From positions 1-64,000 of the forward strand of contig DBTY01000029.1 of assembly GCA_002307295.1 (NCBI GenBank): a DNA stretch of 64,000 nt, in the 5' to 3' direction. Shown in pieces: positions 24,105 through 33,381 of this stretch. Both the position numbers and the translations under genes were made by a program. The notes beneath the pieces are model-generated. The model was given only the letters and a program-made list of their open reading frames with translations. It was not told the origin of the DNA and did not search any database. The stretch is from Ignavibacteriales bacterium UBA1304. GTDB lineage: Bacteria; Bacteroidota; Ignavibacteria; Ignavibacteriales; Ignavibacteriaceae. Positions within the stretch are counted from its first letter, which is position 1, and each line of letters starts with the position of its first letter.

Positions 24105-27100
24105 TTACTTTCCGTGACACTGCTTGTATTTTTTACCGCTACCGCATGGGCATGGATCATTTCTTCCAACTTTATCCTCTGCTTTTATAGGCTGAGGCTT
24201 GCCTGCAACCGCGGCTCCTTCATCTGCGCCGCTGTTTTGAGAAGAGTAGCCCGAAACGCTTTGCTTTGATTCGACAGTCCTTCCTCTTGAAATTCTTCCT
24301 TTTTTAGTCTGCACTTCTTCAGGCGCCTGCGGGAAGAATTTGAAACTCAACGATACCACTTCGTTTCTCATATCATCAAGCATTTCCAAAAATAATTTGT
24401 GAGCTTCGCCCTTATACTCAATCAATGGATCCTTTTGGCCATAAGCTCTTAGCCCTATTCCTTCTTTCAGGTCGTCCATTTCGCGCAAGTGTTCTTTCCA
24501 CTTGTGATCTATCACGCTTAAAAACGCAAATCGTTCTAAGCGCGCCATCATTTCTGACCCAATAATTTCTTCTTTCTTCTGATAGAAAGTTTTAGCTACT
24601 TCAAGAATTTTATCCTTTACTCCGTCTTTGCCTAATTTTCCGTATTCGTCAGGAGTAACGGTCACGTCAATTAGAAGATTCATCATAAGTTCTTCTTTTA
24701 ATTGATCTAAATCTACGTCTTCTTTAGAATATTTTTCTACAACAACGTCGATATATTCGTCCAGCTTATCCATCAATTCCGATTTCAGTCTGTCTCCGTT
24801 AAGCGCTCTGCCTCTGATAGTATAAATCATTTCGCGCTGCTGGTTCATAACGTTGTCATACTCAAGAAGTCTTTTTCTTATAGCAAAGTTATTTTCCTCA
24901 ACTTTTTTCTGAGCTCTTTCAACAGAACGGGTAATAAGCGGATGCTGAATTACGTCCCCTTCCTGCAATCCCATTCTACCCATAACAGAAGAGATTCTTT
25001 CGCTTCCGAATAAACGCATCAATTCATCTTCCAGAGAGAGGAAAAACTTTGAAGTTCCCGGATCGCCCTGACGGCCTGCGCGGCCTCTTAACTGACGGTC
25101 AATTCTACGGGATTCGTGTCTTTCTGTTCCAAGGATAAATAAGCCTCCTCTTTCAACCACGCCCGCGCCAAGTTTTATATCGGTTCCTCTACCAGCCATA
25201 TTTGTAGCTATAGTTACCGCGCCCATCTGCCCGGCGTTTGCTACAATTTCAGCCTCGCGCTGATGCTGTTTAGCGTTCAACACATTATGAGGAATCCCTT
25301 TTCTTTTTAACATTCTGCTGATTGTTTCAGAAACGTCTACAGACGTTGTGCCGACCAGCACCGGTTGTCCGGCTTTTCTCAGTTCTTCAATTTTTTCAAA
25401 AATTGCGTTATATTTTTCTCTTTTTGTCTTATAAATTGAATCGTCCTGATCGTCGCGTACGACAGGTTGATTGGTAGGAATTACTACTACTTCTAATTTA
25501 TAGATTTCATAAAATTCGCTTTCTTCAGTTTCAGCCGTACCAGTCATACCGGCAAGTTTGTTATACATTCTGAAATAGTTCTGCAAAGTAATTGTAGCCA
25601 GGGTCTGAGTATCTCTTTCCACCTTAACATTTTCTTTTGCTTCTATAGCCTGATGAAGACCGTCGGAATATCTTCTTCCCGGCAAAACGCGTCCGGTAAA
25701 TTCATCAACAATAGCTACTTTGCCTTCTTCCGTTACTACATATTCGTCGTCTTTTTCAAACAGCGTATAAGCTTTTAATAACTGCTGAACTGTGTGGATT
25801 CTTTCGCTTCTTTCGGCATAAAGATGATACAGACTATCTTTCTTTTTAATTTTTTCAGCTTCCGAAATTTCAGAATCGTTTTCAAATTTGCTTATTTCAG
25901 TGCCAATATCAGGAAGCACAAAGAAATCTTTATCTACCACTGTGCCTCTTGCAAGCTCGACTCTTCCAATTTCAGTAGTATCGACCGAATTATTCTTTTC
26001 TTCAATAACGAAGTATAATTGCTCGTCGATTTCCGGCATGTACTTTCCTTTTTCGCGGTAGTAGTACAACTCAGTTTCCTGCAATAATTTTTTATTGCTC
26101 GGTTCGCTTAAAAGTTTTGCAAGTTTTTTATTTTTAGGCAAGCCTCTGTAAGCGGTAAATAAATTTTTACCCGCTTCGCTTTCTTTTGATTTTTCGCCGG
26201 TGGCCAAAAGCGTTTCAGCATCCTGAACAAACTGCGCAACAAGATTAGACTGCAATCTGTAAAGTCTTTCTACTCTCGGTTTCATTTCGTCAAATTTCTG
26301 ATCGTCTTCGCCTACAGGACCCGAAATAATCAAAGGCGTTCTTGCTTCATCTATAAGTACTGAATCGACTTCATCCACTATCGCAAAGTTATGCACCCGT
26401 TGTACCTGGCCGTCTTTATCAGAAGCCATGTTATCGCGCAGGAAGTCAAAACCAAATTCGTTATTAGTTCCATAGGTAATATCGCAGGCGTAAATTTCTT
26501 TCCTTTCGTCAGGATCCATTGTGTTAAGGATACACCCGACAGTAAGACCGTGATATTTAAAAATCTCTCCCATCCATTCGCTATCTCTTTCAGCAAGATA
26601 GTCGTTTACTGTTACAAGGTGAACGCCTCTGCCTGTAAGCGCGTTAAGATACATAGGTAAAGCTGCAACTAAAGTTTTTCCTTCGCCCGTGGACATTTCT
26701 GCAATTTTGCCCTGATGCAAAACAACGCCGCCCATTAACTGGACGTCATATGGAACCATATCCCACGTTACTTTAGAGCCTGCTACCGTCCAGCTTCTAC
26801 CGACTAATCTTTGGCAAGTGCTCTTTACTACTGCATAAGCTTCGGGAAGAATTGCGTCAAGTACTTCTTCATATTTAGCGGTTAAATCGTCTTCTGACTT
26901 ATCCAGCTCTTCATAAACGCTTTCGCGGTCAAAATCTTCATCGCCCTGAAGCTTTAAATTAAGCTCTTCAATCTTTTGTCTGATCTCGGACGTTTCATTC
27001 TGAATCTTTTCCTTAAACTCTGTAGTCTTAGCCTTTAGTTCGTCTTCAGTTAAATCTTTTATCTTTTCATAATATTCATTTATCTCGTTAACGATAGGCC

Positions 27101-27161
27101 ACAATTCTTTTTGATCTTTCGAATGTTTATCGCCGAAAATCTTTTTAATTAGATTAAGCAT
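24105..27161 (-). CDS. secA: Preprotein translocase ATPase SecA
   Basis: This ATPase motor drives export through SecYEG. At 1018 residues it is longer than E. coli SecA (901), through insertions in the nucleotide-binding/preprotein-crosslinking region around 290-400, as in Bacteroidota. Walker A is 'MSTGEGKTLVAALP', the DEAD-type motif is 'VDEVDSVLIDEARTPLI', and the helicase arginine region is 'RIDRQLRGRAGRQGDPG'. It ends with the zinc/SecB-binding tail 'RNDPCPCGSGKKYKQCHGK'. AAGGA lies 7 bases before the ATG. It is the first gene of the secA-glnB-lipoprotein-mtgA-AlbA_2 run; the 226-bp upstream gap contains no feature I can name. Confidence 0.97.
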   Translation of the reverse strand: MLNLIKKIFGDKHSKDQKELWPIVNEINEYYEKIKDLTEDELKAKTTEFKEKIQNETSEIRQKIEELNLKLQGDEDFDRESVYEELDKSEDDLTAKYEEVLDAILPEAYAVVKSTCQRLVGRSWTVAGSKVTWDMVPYDVQLMGGVVLHQGKIAEMSTGEGKTLVAALPMYLNALTGRGVHLVTVNDYLAERDSEWMGEIFKYHGLTVGCILNTMDPDERKEIYACDITYGTNNEFGFDFLRDNMASDKDGQVQRVHNFAIVDEVDSVLIDEARTPLIISGPVGEDDQKFDEMKPRVERLYRLQSNLVAQFVQDAETLLATGEKSKESEAGKNLFTAYRGLPKNKKLAKLLSEPSNKKLLQETELYYYREKGKYMPEIDEQLYFVIEEKNNSVDTTEIGRVELARGTVVDKDFFVLPDIGTEISKFENDSEISEAEKIKKKDSLYHLYAERSERIHTVQQLLKAYTLFEKDDEYVVTEEGKVAIVDEFTGRVLPGRRYSDGLHQAIEAKENVKVERDTQTLATITLQNYFRMYNKLAGMTGTAETEESEFYEIYKLEVVVIPTNQPVVRDDQDDSIYKTKREKYNAIFEKIEELRKAGQPVLVGTTSVDVSETISRMLKRKGIPHNVLNAKQHQREAEIVANAGQMGAVTIATNMAGRGTDIKLGAGVVERGGLFILGTERHESRRIDRQLRGRAGRQGDPGTSKFFLSLEDELMRLFGSERISSVMGRMGLQEGDVIQHPLITRSVERAQKKVEENNFAIRKRLLEYDNVMNQQREMIYTIRGRALNGDRLKSELMDKLDEYIDVVVEKYSKEDVDLDQLKEELMMNLLIDVTVTPDEYGKLGKDGVKDKILEVAKTFYQKKEEIIGSEMMARLERFAFLSVIDHKWKEHLREMDDLKEGIGLRAYGQKDPLIEYKGEAHKLFLEMLDDMRNEVVSLSFKFFPQAPEEVQTKKGRISRGRTVESKQSVSGYSSQNSGADEGAAVAGKPQPIKAEDKVGRNDPCPCGSGKKYKQCHGK

Positions 27162-27387
27162 TCATTATTCCTTTAGTAAAATAGAACTATAAATTAATTA
27201 ATGACGATTTGAAATGCAATTTAAGAAGTAATGCCTTAAATTATGAAATAATTAAGACAAGAGCTAAAAAATTGGCCAGTAAAACGCCTAAATTTGCATA
27301 ATTCAGCTTTATTAGCAAAAAGCCGACGTTTTTTTAGGCAAAATCATTTATTCCCCAAGAAAATGGGTTCTCTATTTATTTTAATTG

Positions 27388-28026
27388 TTATTGCTGAACT
27401 GGATTATCTTTTTGTAATTTTTTGTAAATACTCTTAAAAATTTCATTATTAAGGTATTTATTTGCCAATAGATTTTGTTTTACTACAACTCCATCCTCGT
27501 CTATTGCCAATTTTGTAACTGAAAGAGTCGCTTCAGTCTGAACGTCTTTATAATCGGTTACAGAAATAGAGAATGAATATTTATTGCTTACTACATGGTC
27601 GTTATCATCTCGGTTAGATATTTCCACAGACGCGTCCACGCTGCTATTATCTTCATCGCCTCTATTGCCATTTGAAATCAACGAAGCTATCCCAACAATC
27701 ACTGCGACTCCTAATATCATAGCGCATGTATTTCTGTTTTGCTCTTTCTGCAATACGGCCATTTCTTCAGGTAAAAGGCCCATGCTATCATACTCGGCAG
27801 TAATAAGCCCGGTATTCAGGTCGCAGATGTTGATCCGGTATCCCCGTTCTTTTAGAACGTCTATAGCGGCGTAATATACTTCGTCCTTTGCATTATTATA
27901 TATTTCGCTGGGTTTATAATCAGGACTGTCATATTCTTTCAGGTAATCGTACGAACTGCTTCCGCAGCCGGAAATTGACGTAATTAACAGCGCAGATATG
28001 AGCAAGTATGTTATTTGTTTTTTCAT
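27388..28026 (-). CDS. Predicted lipoprotein of unknown function
   Basis: This 212-residue protein starts at ATG 28026; the ATG two codons upstream is less likely because 'MKKQITYLLISALLITSISG' is a complete signal peptide. The lipobox ends at Cys21 ('SISGCGSS'). The mature part contains 'AAIDVLKERGYRINICDLNT', which resembles small outer-membrane lipoproteins, and one internal hydrophobic stretch ('CAMILGVAVIVGIASLIS'), which is unusual for a lipoprotein. I do not recognise the family. It is monocistronic, upstream of secA. Confidence 0.75.
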   Translation of the reverse strand: MKKQITYLLISALLITSISGCGSSSYDYLKEYDSPDYKPSEIYNNAKDEVYYAAIDVLKERGYRINICDLNTGLITAEYDSMGLLPEEMAVLQKEQNRNTCAMILGVAVIVGIASLISNGNRGDEDNSSVDASVEISNRDDNDHVVSNKYSFSISVTDYKDVQTEATLSVTKLAIDEDGVVVKQNLLANKYLNNEIFKSIYKKLQKDNPVQQ

Positions 28027-28185
28027 TAACACTCTGGATTTTACCTCACATAAACAAATTCCATGCCTTTTATTTTCCCCACAGATTTAATGCGCAATAA
28101 CAGAATTTAAATAAAACATGTCCTTATTTTCCATCATACTGTTTCAAAAAGCATACATAGCTTCTGTTTTTAGAAAAATTAAGCA

Positions 28186-28240
28186 AATAATAAAGCAAAG
28201 CTCCCATTCAATTTAATTATGGAAGCTTTGCTTTATTATT
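28186..28240 (-). terminator. Strong terminator hairpin downstream of the DUF5131 gene
   Basis: A 17-bp perfect stem, formed by 28186-28202 and 28224-28240, extends through a mismatch by another four pairs towards an 11-base loop. Read on the minus strand the descending arm is AT-rich and ends in TTATT. It lies 83 bases after the DUF5131 stop codon and should terminate the tcmP/DUF5131 transcript. Confidence 0.75.
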
Positions 28241-28322
28241 TATAGAATAATTTTCGTTTCGCTTTTACTCAGTGAAAACGGGCATAGTGAACAAGATCAG
28301 ACCATGTCTGTAATTTTAAAAG

Positions 28323-29045
28323 TTATGACGCTTTCCGAAGGATTGGCATTTCGCTCCATGCTCTCCCTTGAATAAGTCTTCCAGCTTTCTTTTTGCGAAC
28401 GCCACCCCATTGCTTAAAGAAAAACGGGACGTTTGAATCGATACATTGATCTCTAATTTCCAAAACCCATTCTTCACTCATTGGTCGCGCGCCCGGTCCT
28501 GATTCGCCGCCTACAATAACCCAATCGATATCTGTTAAATCCATTTTTTTTATTGGTCCAATTAAAGGTTCAATAGATAAAAATTTTACTTCGGCATTTG
28601 TTTCCCGTAAATGGTCTATCCTATAAGTATAGTCCTCATTTTCCACGCTTACGCCCATCCAGATATTCTCGCTCCAAGAAAGTTTAGATTGCAATTCAAG
28701 AAGTCTTTCAGAGCGTTTAGTAAGTACTTGGAAGCGATGCCAATCAGCTTTATTCATTACTTTAAACATTTTTTCAATAAAACTAAACGGGACTTTTTCA
28801 TGAAACAGGTCGCTCATAGAGTTGACAAAAATAGTTTGCGGTTTTTTCCATGTTAAAGGCAGTTCCAAAACATGTTCGTGTAAAGAGAGCTTAAAACCTT
28901 GATCATAATTTAAAGATCCCATAGCTTTCAGCCTCTTTGCCATCCTCTCTGCATAACAAAATTTACATCCGGGGCTTATTTTGTTGCAACCTATTATTGG
29001 GTTCCACGTTGATTCTGTCCATTCTATCGTTGATTTTTGTGCCAT
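28323..29045 (-). CDS. DUF5131 protein (phage Gp37/Gp68 family, three-Cys motif)
   Basis: This 240-residue protein begins 'STIEWTESTWNPIIGCNK' and has a C-x6-C-x2-C motif at Cys20, Cys27 and Cys30 ('CNKISPGCKFCYAERMAKR'). The motif resembles the cluster-binding loop of radical-SAM enzymes. The conserved 'FVNSMSDLFHEKVPF', 'WMGVSVENEDY' and 'VIVGGESGPGARPM' identify PF07505. The family occurs in phages and mobile elements, and its reaction is unknown. It regularly neighbours the three-Cys-motif partner protein TcmP. Here only the C-terminal fragment of tcmP is adjacent, 6 bases upstream. Confidence 0.9.
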   Translation of the reverse strand: MAQKSTIEWTESTWNPIIGCNKISPGCKFCYAERMAKRLKAMGSLNYDQGFKLSLHEHVLELPLTWKKPQTIFVNSMSDLFHEKVPFSFIEKMFKVMNKADWHRFQVLTKRSERLLELQSKLSWSENIWMGVSVENEDYTYRIDHLRETNAEVKFLSIEPLIGPIKKMDLTDIDWVIVGGESGPGARPMSEEWVLEIRDQCIDSNVPFFFKQWGGVRKKKAGRLIQGRAWSEMPILRKAS

Positions 29046-29051
29046 AATAAA

Positions 29052-29288
29052 TTAGTCAAATAGTGAAAGTTCTGTATTCCTTTTCTTTACTTTTCCCCAA
29101 AAATCATAACCTGTCTTGTGCTTTGAATAAAACGCTAAATCATATAATGGCAGATTTTTTTCATCTGATCGGATTTCGATAAAACTATCAAGAGCTTCTT
29201 GTCGAAATCCCAGCTTGGTCATTTGTTCATTATACTCTTTAGCAAAAGACCTAACAAGATTAATATGTTTTCCAAGGCTTTTTCCCAT
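29052..29288 (-). pseudogene. tcmP: tcmP C-terminal fragment (detached)
   Basis: An open stretch of 78 codons encodes 'INLVRSFAKEYNEQMTKLGF' and 'LPLYDLAFYSKHKTGYDFW', which matches the conserved C-terminal end of TcmP (L-Y-x-L-x-F-x-S-K-H-x-x-G-x-x-F-W). There is no N-terminal domain: reading upstream in frame meets TGA and TAG at 29292-29297. The ATG at 29288 is probably an internal Met or chance. The matching N-terminal part lies at 33382-34020, beyond the restriction-modification genes. A stand-alone 78-residue product would lack the SAM-binding-like core. Confidence 0.75.
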
Positions 29289-29669
29289 CGCTCACTACGT
29301 TATCCCAAAAAAATGCGACAATGCTTCGTAAGATGAAAGACCGGCAGCCTTTTATGAATAATATCGCGCAAATTATGCTAAAGGCGGTTCAAGATATCTT
29401 TTCGACACAGAGAGCGAGATAGGCGACTGGCTTCAACTTTGCAAGTCTTGAAAAAGACAAAAAGGGCTTACTGCCTGAACGCTTATCTGGAGCAGGAGTT
29501 TATTGTGTTCTATTTCTGTGTGTGCTCCAAACGAAGAAGCGGTTGTCTGGAAAAATAAAAAGCATGCGAAAATTAAAAACGGCGGATGCATAATTAACAG
29601 CTCTCCCAAAAGCGAAACATTTAAGCGTTAGCGAAGTTTAGCAATGGTTGTGTCTGTGAAGCGTTGGCA
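29289..29669. other. 381-bp non-coding junction debris
   Basis: This stretch between the tcmP C-terminal fragment and the nuclease gene has no intact gene. Both strands break into short frames. One + frame near 29412-29552 reads about 47 codons without a start. I see no transposase, tRNA-like fold, terminal inverted repeat or direct repeat matching the other junction. It is most likely worn-down sequence brought in with, or left behind by, the insertion that split tcmP. Confidence 0.5.
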
Positions 29670-30287
29670 CTATAAGTTTGATAAATCTGTAAAATCAAAA
29701 AATAAATGTTTCAATATGCCAATATTTGAATGGTTTGATTCAAAATAAGTTTTTAACGATCTATTTTCCACCGATTTTAAAATTTCAGTATTCCGTCCAT
29801 CTTTCGCTAATAAGGAATTAATTCCTTCTACCGTCTCATTTGTTTTGCCTTCAAGAAGATAACCAATTAGACTGCCATTAGTGTATTTTTTGGATGCAAA
29901 ATTATTAATTCCAGTATCAATGTATCTGCGCTTTAACGCAGAATCATTTTGTTTCAAATTTTTAGCTTCAAAGAAATACTCATATTCGTAAGCCGATATA
30001 AATGTTGTCAGCCGAAAATCTATCCTTGGTAATTTATCTGCAAAACCTTTTGTTCTTGGAATATCTTTGGGAATTTTTGCTTCTACATTAGTTGAAACTT
30101 TCCATTTTCGCCTTAAAGGGTTTTCTATGATGTGTCTAAGCAATTCGGAAGAAATATCGTTCTCAATCCAATCTAATTGTATCACTTTTTCGTTTAAGGA
30201 AGTTTTATATGCTCCAATAATTAGCTGAAAACACCTTTGCTCAAAAGTATTTCTGAAGGCCTCGCAGACATCTACGTTAATTGCCAT
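29670..30287 (-). CDS. PD-(D/E)XK-like restriction endonuclease subunit (putative)
   Basis: This 205-residue protein follows the methylase gene. The nuclease signature is 'LPRIDFRLTTFISAYEYEYF' continuing into 'FFEAKNLK': an Asp, then E-A-K on the next strand, the layout of a PD-(D/E)XK core. Downstream 'RYIDTGINNFASKKYTNGS' and 'IGYLLEGK' resemble the helical part of such nucleases. ATG 30287 follows the methylase TGA by two bases; a TTG at 30293 would overlap it. I infer it cleaves DNA not protected by the neighbouring methylase. No family name can be given from sequence alone. Confidence 0.65.
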   Translation of the reverse strand: MAINVDVCEAFRNTFEQRCFQLIIGAYKTSLNEKVIQLDWIENDISSELLRHIIENPLRRKWKVSTNVEAKIPKDIPRTKGFADKLPRIDFRLTTFISAYEYEYFFEAKNLKQNDSALKRRYIDTGINNFASKKYTNGSLIGYLLEGKTNETVEGINSLLAKDGRNTEILKSVENRSLKTYFESNHSNIGILKHLFFDFTDLSNL

Positions 30288-30289
30288 TG

Positions 30290-33200
30290 TCAATTCCCGT
30301 TCAAGATTTCAAGAGTTAACTCTGAAGCATCTTCCATTGCCATTGATTGCGACCAAAACCTTCGTTGGTTCGGACGAATGATATAAATATCATTTTCTGT
30401 CTTATAATTCATTTTTTTTCGAAAATAAATATTGCTTGTTTTTTGCTCCCACAAATCCTTGTCTATTTTTTTTAGTTCATCATCCACAAACTCTATAGAT
30501 GTAGTTACTTCTTTTGGCTCCTTAGCGAAAGAAAGTTTAATCATCATCAGCGGTGTAAATCTGTTGATATTAAAAACTGTAGCATTGACATATAGTTCCT
30601 GACCGTCAAGAAAATCGTTGAGCTCATCGCAAATTACCTTTCCGTATTGTATTATTTGCTCTTGTAATGTAGGATATAATGCTGCGGATTTTTCATTGTT
30701 TTCAAAAAGGTCCAGGTTGTAATTTAAAACGTCTTCTATAATTAAAATTTCTTTTTGAGTTAAATTGAGTATTTCATGTAAAATTATATCGTCTATACTT
30801 TTTTCATCTTTGGTTATATCGTTAGATACTGCAAGTGTTTGTTCTTTTTCAATAATTATTGAATCAACTTTCCTAGCAATTTTTGATATTGATTGTTCAG
30901 TTAAAAGTAAAAAAGGAATAGATAAAAGTTCTACAAATGATGTCCGTTCTCTTTCAATTCCCCAAGAAGAAGCAATCATAAACAAGTAATACTTACTAAA
31001 TTTAGAATTAATTATTCCAACTAATGCTTTTTTTTTATTGGGATCAACATTTCCATTAATCACATATGCAGAGCTAAGACAATAAGCCTTGTAGTCAATA
31101 TATGAAGCAGCAATTTGCCTGTTTGCTTGGGCTTGTTTAATAACTATAAAAGGAAGTAGAAATAGATCTTTGTCAATATTTCTATACCTTCTTGTATTAT
31201 TATATACGGCTGAATGATTTGTATAATACCTCTGGATTTTTTTTGTATCAATTATTTTCTCAGGAATAAAATCTAATTTTTTTGAATCAGCATTTAAGCC
31301 TGTTGCGTACTGCCAAGTATTTTTTTTTGCTTTAAAAACCGACTCTATATTTTCATAGTTTGAATTTATTTTTGTTACCAACTCCCAATCATTTATCCCG
31401 CCCCACATTGCGACTTTCCAAATCTTGGTATCGGGCTTTTGGCATTCTTCTCTGGGCAGATACTTTACATCCGAAAAATCTATGATTAAACCCTCAATCA
31501 CATTAGATTTTATATAAGTTTTGGGCGCATAATAAACAATTCTATCTGAAGTTTCTTCGGGCTTATCTTTTCGATAAAACACAATACTTATCGGTCCTGT
31601 TGCATCGCCAAATAATTGCCCGCCGAAATTTTTAGGCACCGTGCGGAGTATGGAAAAGTTACAAACCATTTCCACATAACAATCATTGAACAACCACCTT
31701 CTAAACTCCTGATATGTTCCGCCTGTATTGGTTAAAACTTTGGTATTAAATATCAAAGCAATCTCTCCATTCGGAGCAAACAATGTCGCTTTATGCAAAA
31801 ATGGTAAAACCATTTCTTTGGCGAATTGGTTTGTATTGCAATAATCGCGAACTGATTTTAATAAATCAGTTGTACCGAACGGTGGATTTCCGACTACCAA
31901 ATCAAATTTAATCTTCTCAATTTCTTGATTTTGCAGAATTGTGTCTCTGCAAAAAAGATTGCCGCCTTGTTCTTTTAATGATTTATCGTCAGGATTGTTG
32001 ATGAGGTTCGGTAATTTTTTGTTTTGCCATAAAGTCTTAGGGTCTAAATTATCAACCAACGCCAAATACAAGCTAAACGCAGCAACTTTTATGGCTTGAG
32101 AGTGTAGCTCAATTCCAAAGATATTATCAGTTAATAGTCTTTTCAGTATGCTAAAATCAGTAAGTTTTTCATTGTGATGGTTTTCATAGCGTTTTACTAA
32201 TCGCTTGTAACTTTCCACCAAAAAAATTCCCGAACCGCAAGCAGGGTCTAAAATTTTTATATTATAGTCTTTTTCATTTTTGCTAATGGGAAGTTTTTCA
32301 TTTAGCATAAATTCAACTAATGTAGGAGGAGTATAATATGTTCCTGTTTTTTTCTTAAGTTCAGGGTCGGTTTCAAATAAGAAATTTTCGTAAATTTCAC
32401 TTAGAAGTTCAATTTGTATAATACTAAAGTCAAACAATTTCCAATCTTCAAACAATTCTGTTTGTAAAGTACCATCATTGCCACTAATAAAGCATTTTTT
32501 TATTTGCTGAAGCTGGGCGCAGGATATACTTTCTCCTTTCTCCACAGTAAAAACATTGCCGTTGAAATGTTCTTCCAATTCCCTATACAAACAATATGCA
32601 GCATTATCATCTTCTAAAATATCGAAATAAGATTTTGCGCCATCTCTTATTTTGGAGTAAAACTTTTCATCTGTTGCCCCTCTATCTTCAAGATAAAGCA
32701 AGAATAAAGACCGGAGGATAATTTTATGGATAAAGCTTATATTAAGACCTTGCGTTTCAAGTTGTCTAGCCGTATTTACCAAACTTGTTACAAGGTACTT
32801 ATCAACTCTGCGTTGCAGATTTATCTTTTTCCTTATTGCATTAGCTATGTCTAAAGTCCAAATAATTCCCGTATCAATGGCAACCCTTGAAAATATTGTA
32901 TTGAGCTCCTGAAGTTGTTGATTGTCTGAAAAATGATATGATTTTATTTCTATTTTTTTTAGATCTTTCCCGTAGTTAAGCTCATTCCGGGTTTTGATAA
33001 TCGGTCTTTCGTAGCAATTATAAATACGGATTTCTGTCTCTGAATAAACATACAAAAACAATACTTTTTTATAATTCCAGATTTTTTTGTGAGCCTCGGC
33101 AATTTCATTTAAATTTTTATCATTAAAAGACTCTACTTTCTTTAGAAATACAGCAGGAAAACTATTACCGTTTTCATCCGTGTTAAAATACGCTGCATCA

Positions 33201-33325
33201 ATCTTAAAAACCTTCATCTGATTTAACGCAACAGACTCACATTCGTCGGGAGGTTTTTTATCTCCTAGATGAATTGAAATGGCGCTTTCAAAGCCCAAAA
33301 AGTCTATTATTTCTTGTTCTGTCAT
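30290..33325 (-). CDS. Type IIG-like adenine-N6 DNA methyltransferase/restriction protein
   Basis: This 1011-residue Eco57I-like class I methylase has SAM motif I 'ILDPACGSGIFLVESYKR' (DPACGSG at 360-366) and catalytic motif IV 'LVVGNPPFGTT' (NPPF at 480-483). The N-terminal 150 residues ('PAVFLKKVESFNDKNLNE', 'TEIRIYNCYERPI') resemble the nuclease-like region of type IIG enzymes. A helical connector runs to 325, and the C-terminal half (about 640-870) should hold the target-recognition domain. No ribosome site is visible upstream, unlike many host genes here, and codon use looks more AT-rich. It lies inside the split tcmP gene. Confidence 0.88.
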   Translation of the reverse strand: MTEQEIIDFLGFESAISIHLGDKKPPDECESVALNQMKVFKIDAAYFNTDENGNSFPAVFLKKVESFNDKNLNEIAEAHKKIWNYKKVLFLYVYSETEIRIYNCYERPIIKTRNELNYGKDLKKIEIKSYHFSDNQQLQELNTIFSRVAIDTGIIWTLDIANAIRKKINLQRRVDKYLVTSLVNTARQLETQGLNISFIHKIILRSLFLLYLEDRGATDEKFYSKIRDGAKSYFDILEDDNAAYCLYRELEEHFNGNVFTVEKGESISCAQLQQIKKCFISGNDGTLQTELFEDWKLFDFSIIQIELLSEIYENFLFETDPELKKKTGTYYTPPTLVEFMLNEKLPISKNEKDYNIKILDPACGSGIFLVESYKRLVKRYENHHNEKLTDFSILKRLLTDNIFGIELHSQAIKVAAFSLYLALVDNLDPKTLWQNKKLPNLINNPDDKSLKEQGGNLFCRDTILQNQEIEKIKFDLVVGNPPFGTTDLLKSVRDYCNTNQFAKEMVLPFLHKATLFAPNGEIALIFNTKVLTNTGGTYQEFRRWLFNDCYVEMVCNFSILRTVPKNFGGQLFGDATGPISIVFYRKDKPEETSDRIVYYAPKTYIKSNVIEGLIIDFSDVKYLPREECQKPDTKIWKVAMWGGINDWELVTKINSNYENIESVFKAKKNTWQYATGLNADSKKLDFIPEKIIDTKKIQRYYTNHSAVYNNTRRYRNIDKDLFLLPFIVIKQAQANRQIAASYIDYKAYCLSSAYVINGNVDPNKKKALVGIINSKFSKYYLFMIASSWGIERERTSFVELLSIPFLLLTEQSISKIARKVDSIIIEKEQTLAVSNDITKDEKSIDDIILHEILNLTQKEILIIEDVLNYNLDLFENNEKSAALYPTLQEQIIQYGKVICDELNDFLDGQELYVNATVFNINRFTPLMMIKLSFAKEPKEVTTSIEFVDDELKKIDKDLWEQKTSNIYFRKKMNYKTENDIYIIRPNQRRFWSQSMAMEDASELTLEILNGN

Positions 33326-33381
33326 ACTAATCTATCGGTTACAAATATTTAACGTAAGATACAAATTAATTGCCTGCGAAA

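Larger units (their letters stand above)
29289..33381. mobile_element. Inferred 4.1-kb restriction-modification insertion splitting tcmP
   Basis: The interval between the two tcmP fragments holds the methylase and nuclease genes plus 381 bp of debris. All intact genes in it point the same way as tcmP. No transposase, integrase, terminal inverted repeat or clear target-site duplication is visible, so the mechanism is unknown. The boundaries are set by loss of TcmP-like coding: a few bases past 29288 on one side and 33382-33405 on the other. Confidence 0.6.

Noticed and set aside
29412..29552. Open + strand frame of about 47 codons in the tcmP junction
   Set aside because: No start codon or ribosome site and no recognisable motif. 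It is treated as debris.
29600..29669. Possible integron attC-like sequence (repeated GCGTT-containing segments)
   Set aside because: The R-Y-Y-Y-A-A-C and G-T-T-R-R-R-Y core sites are not both present, and no pairing arms could be drawn.
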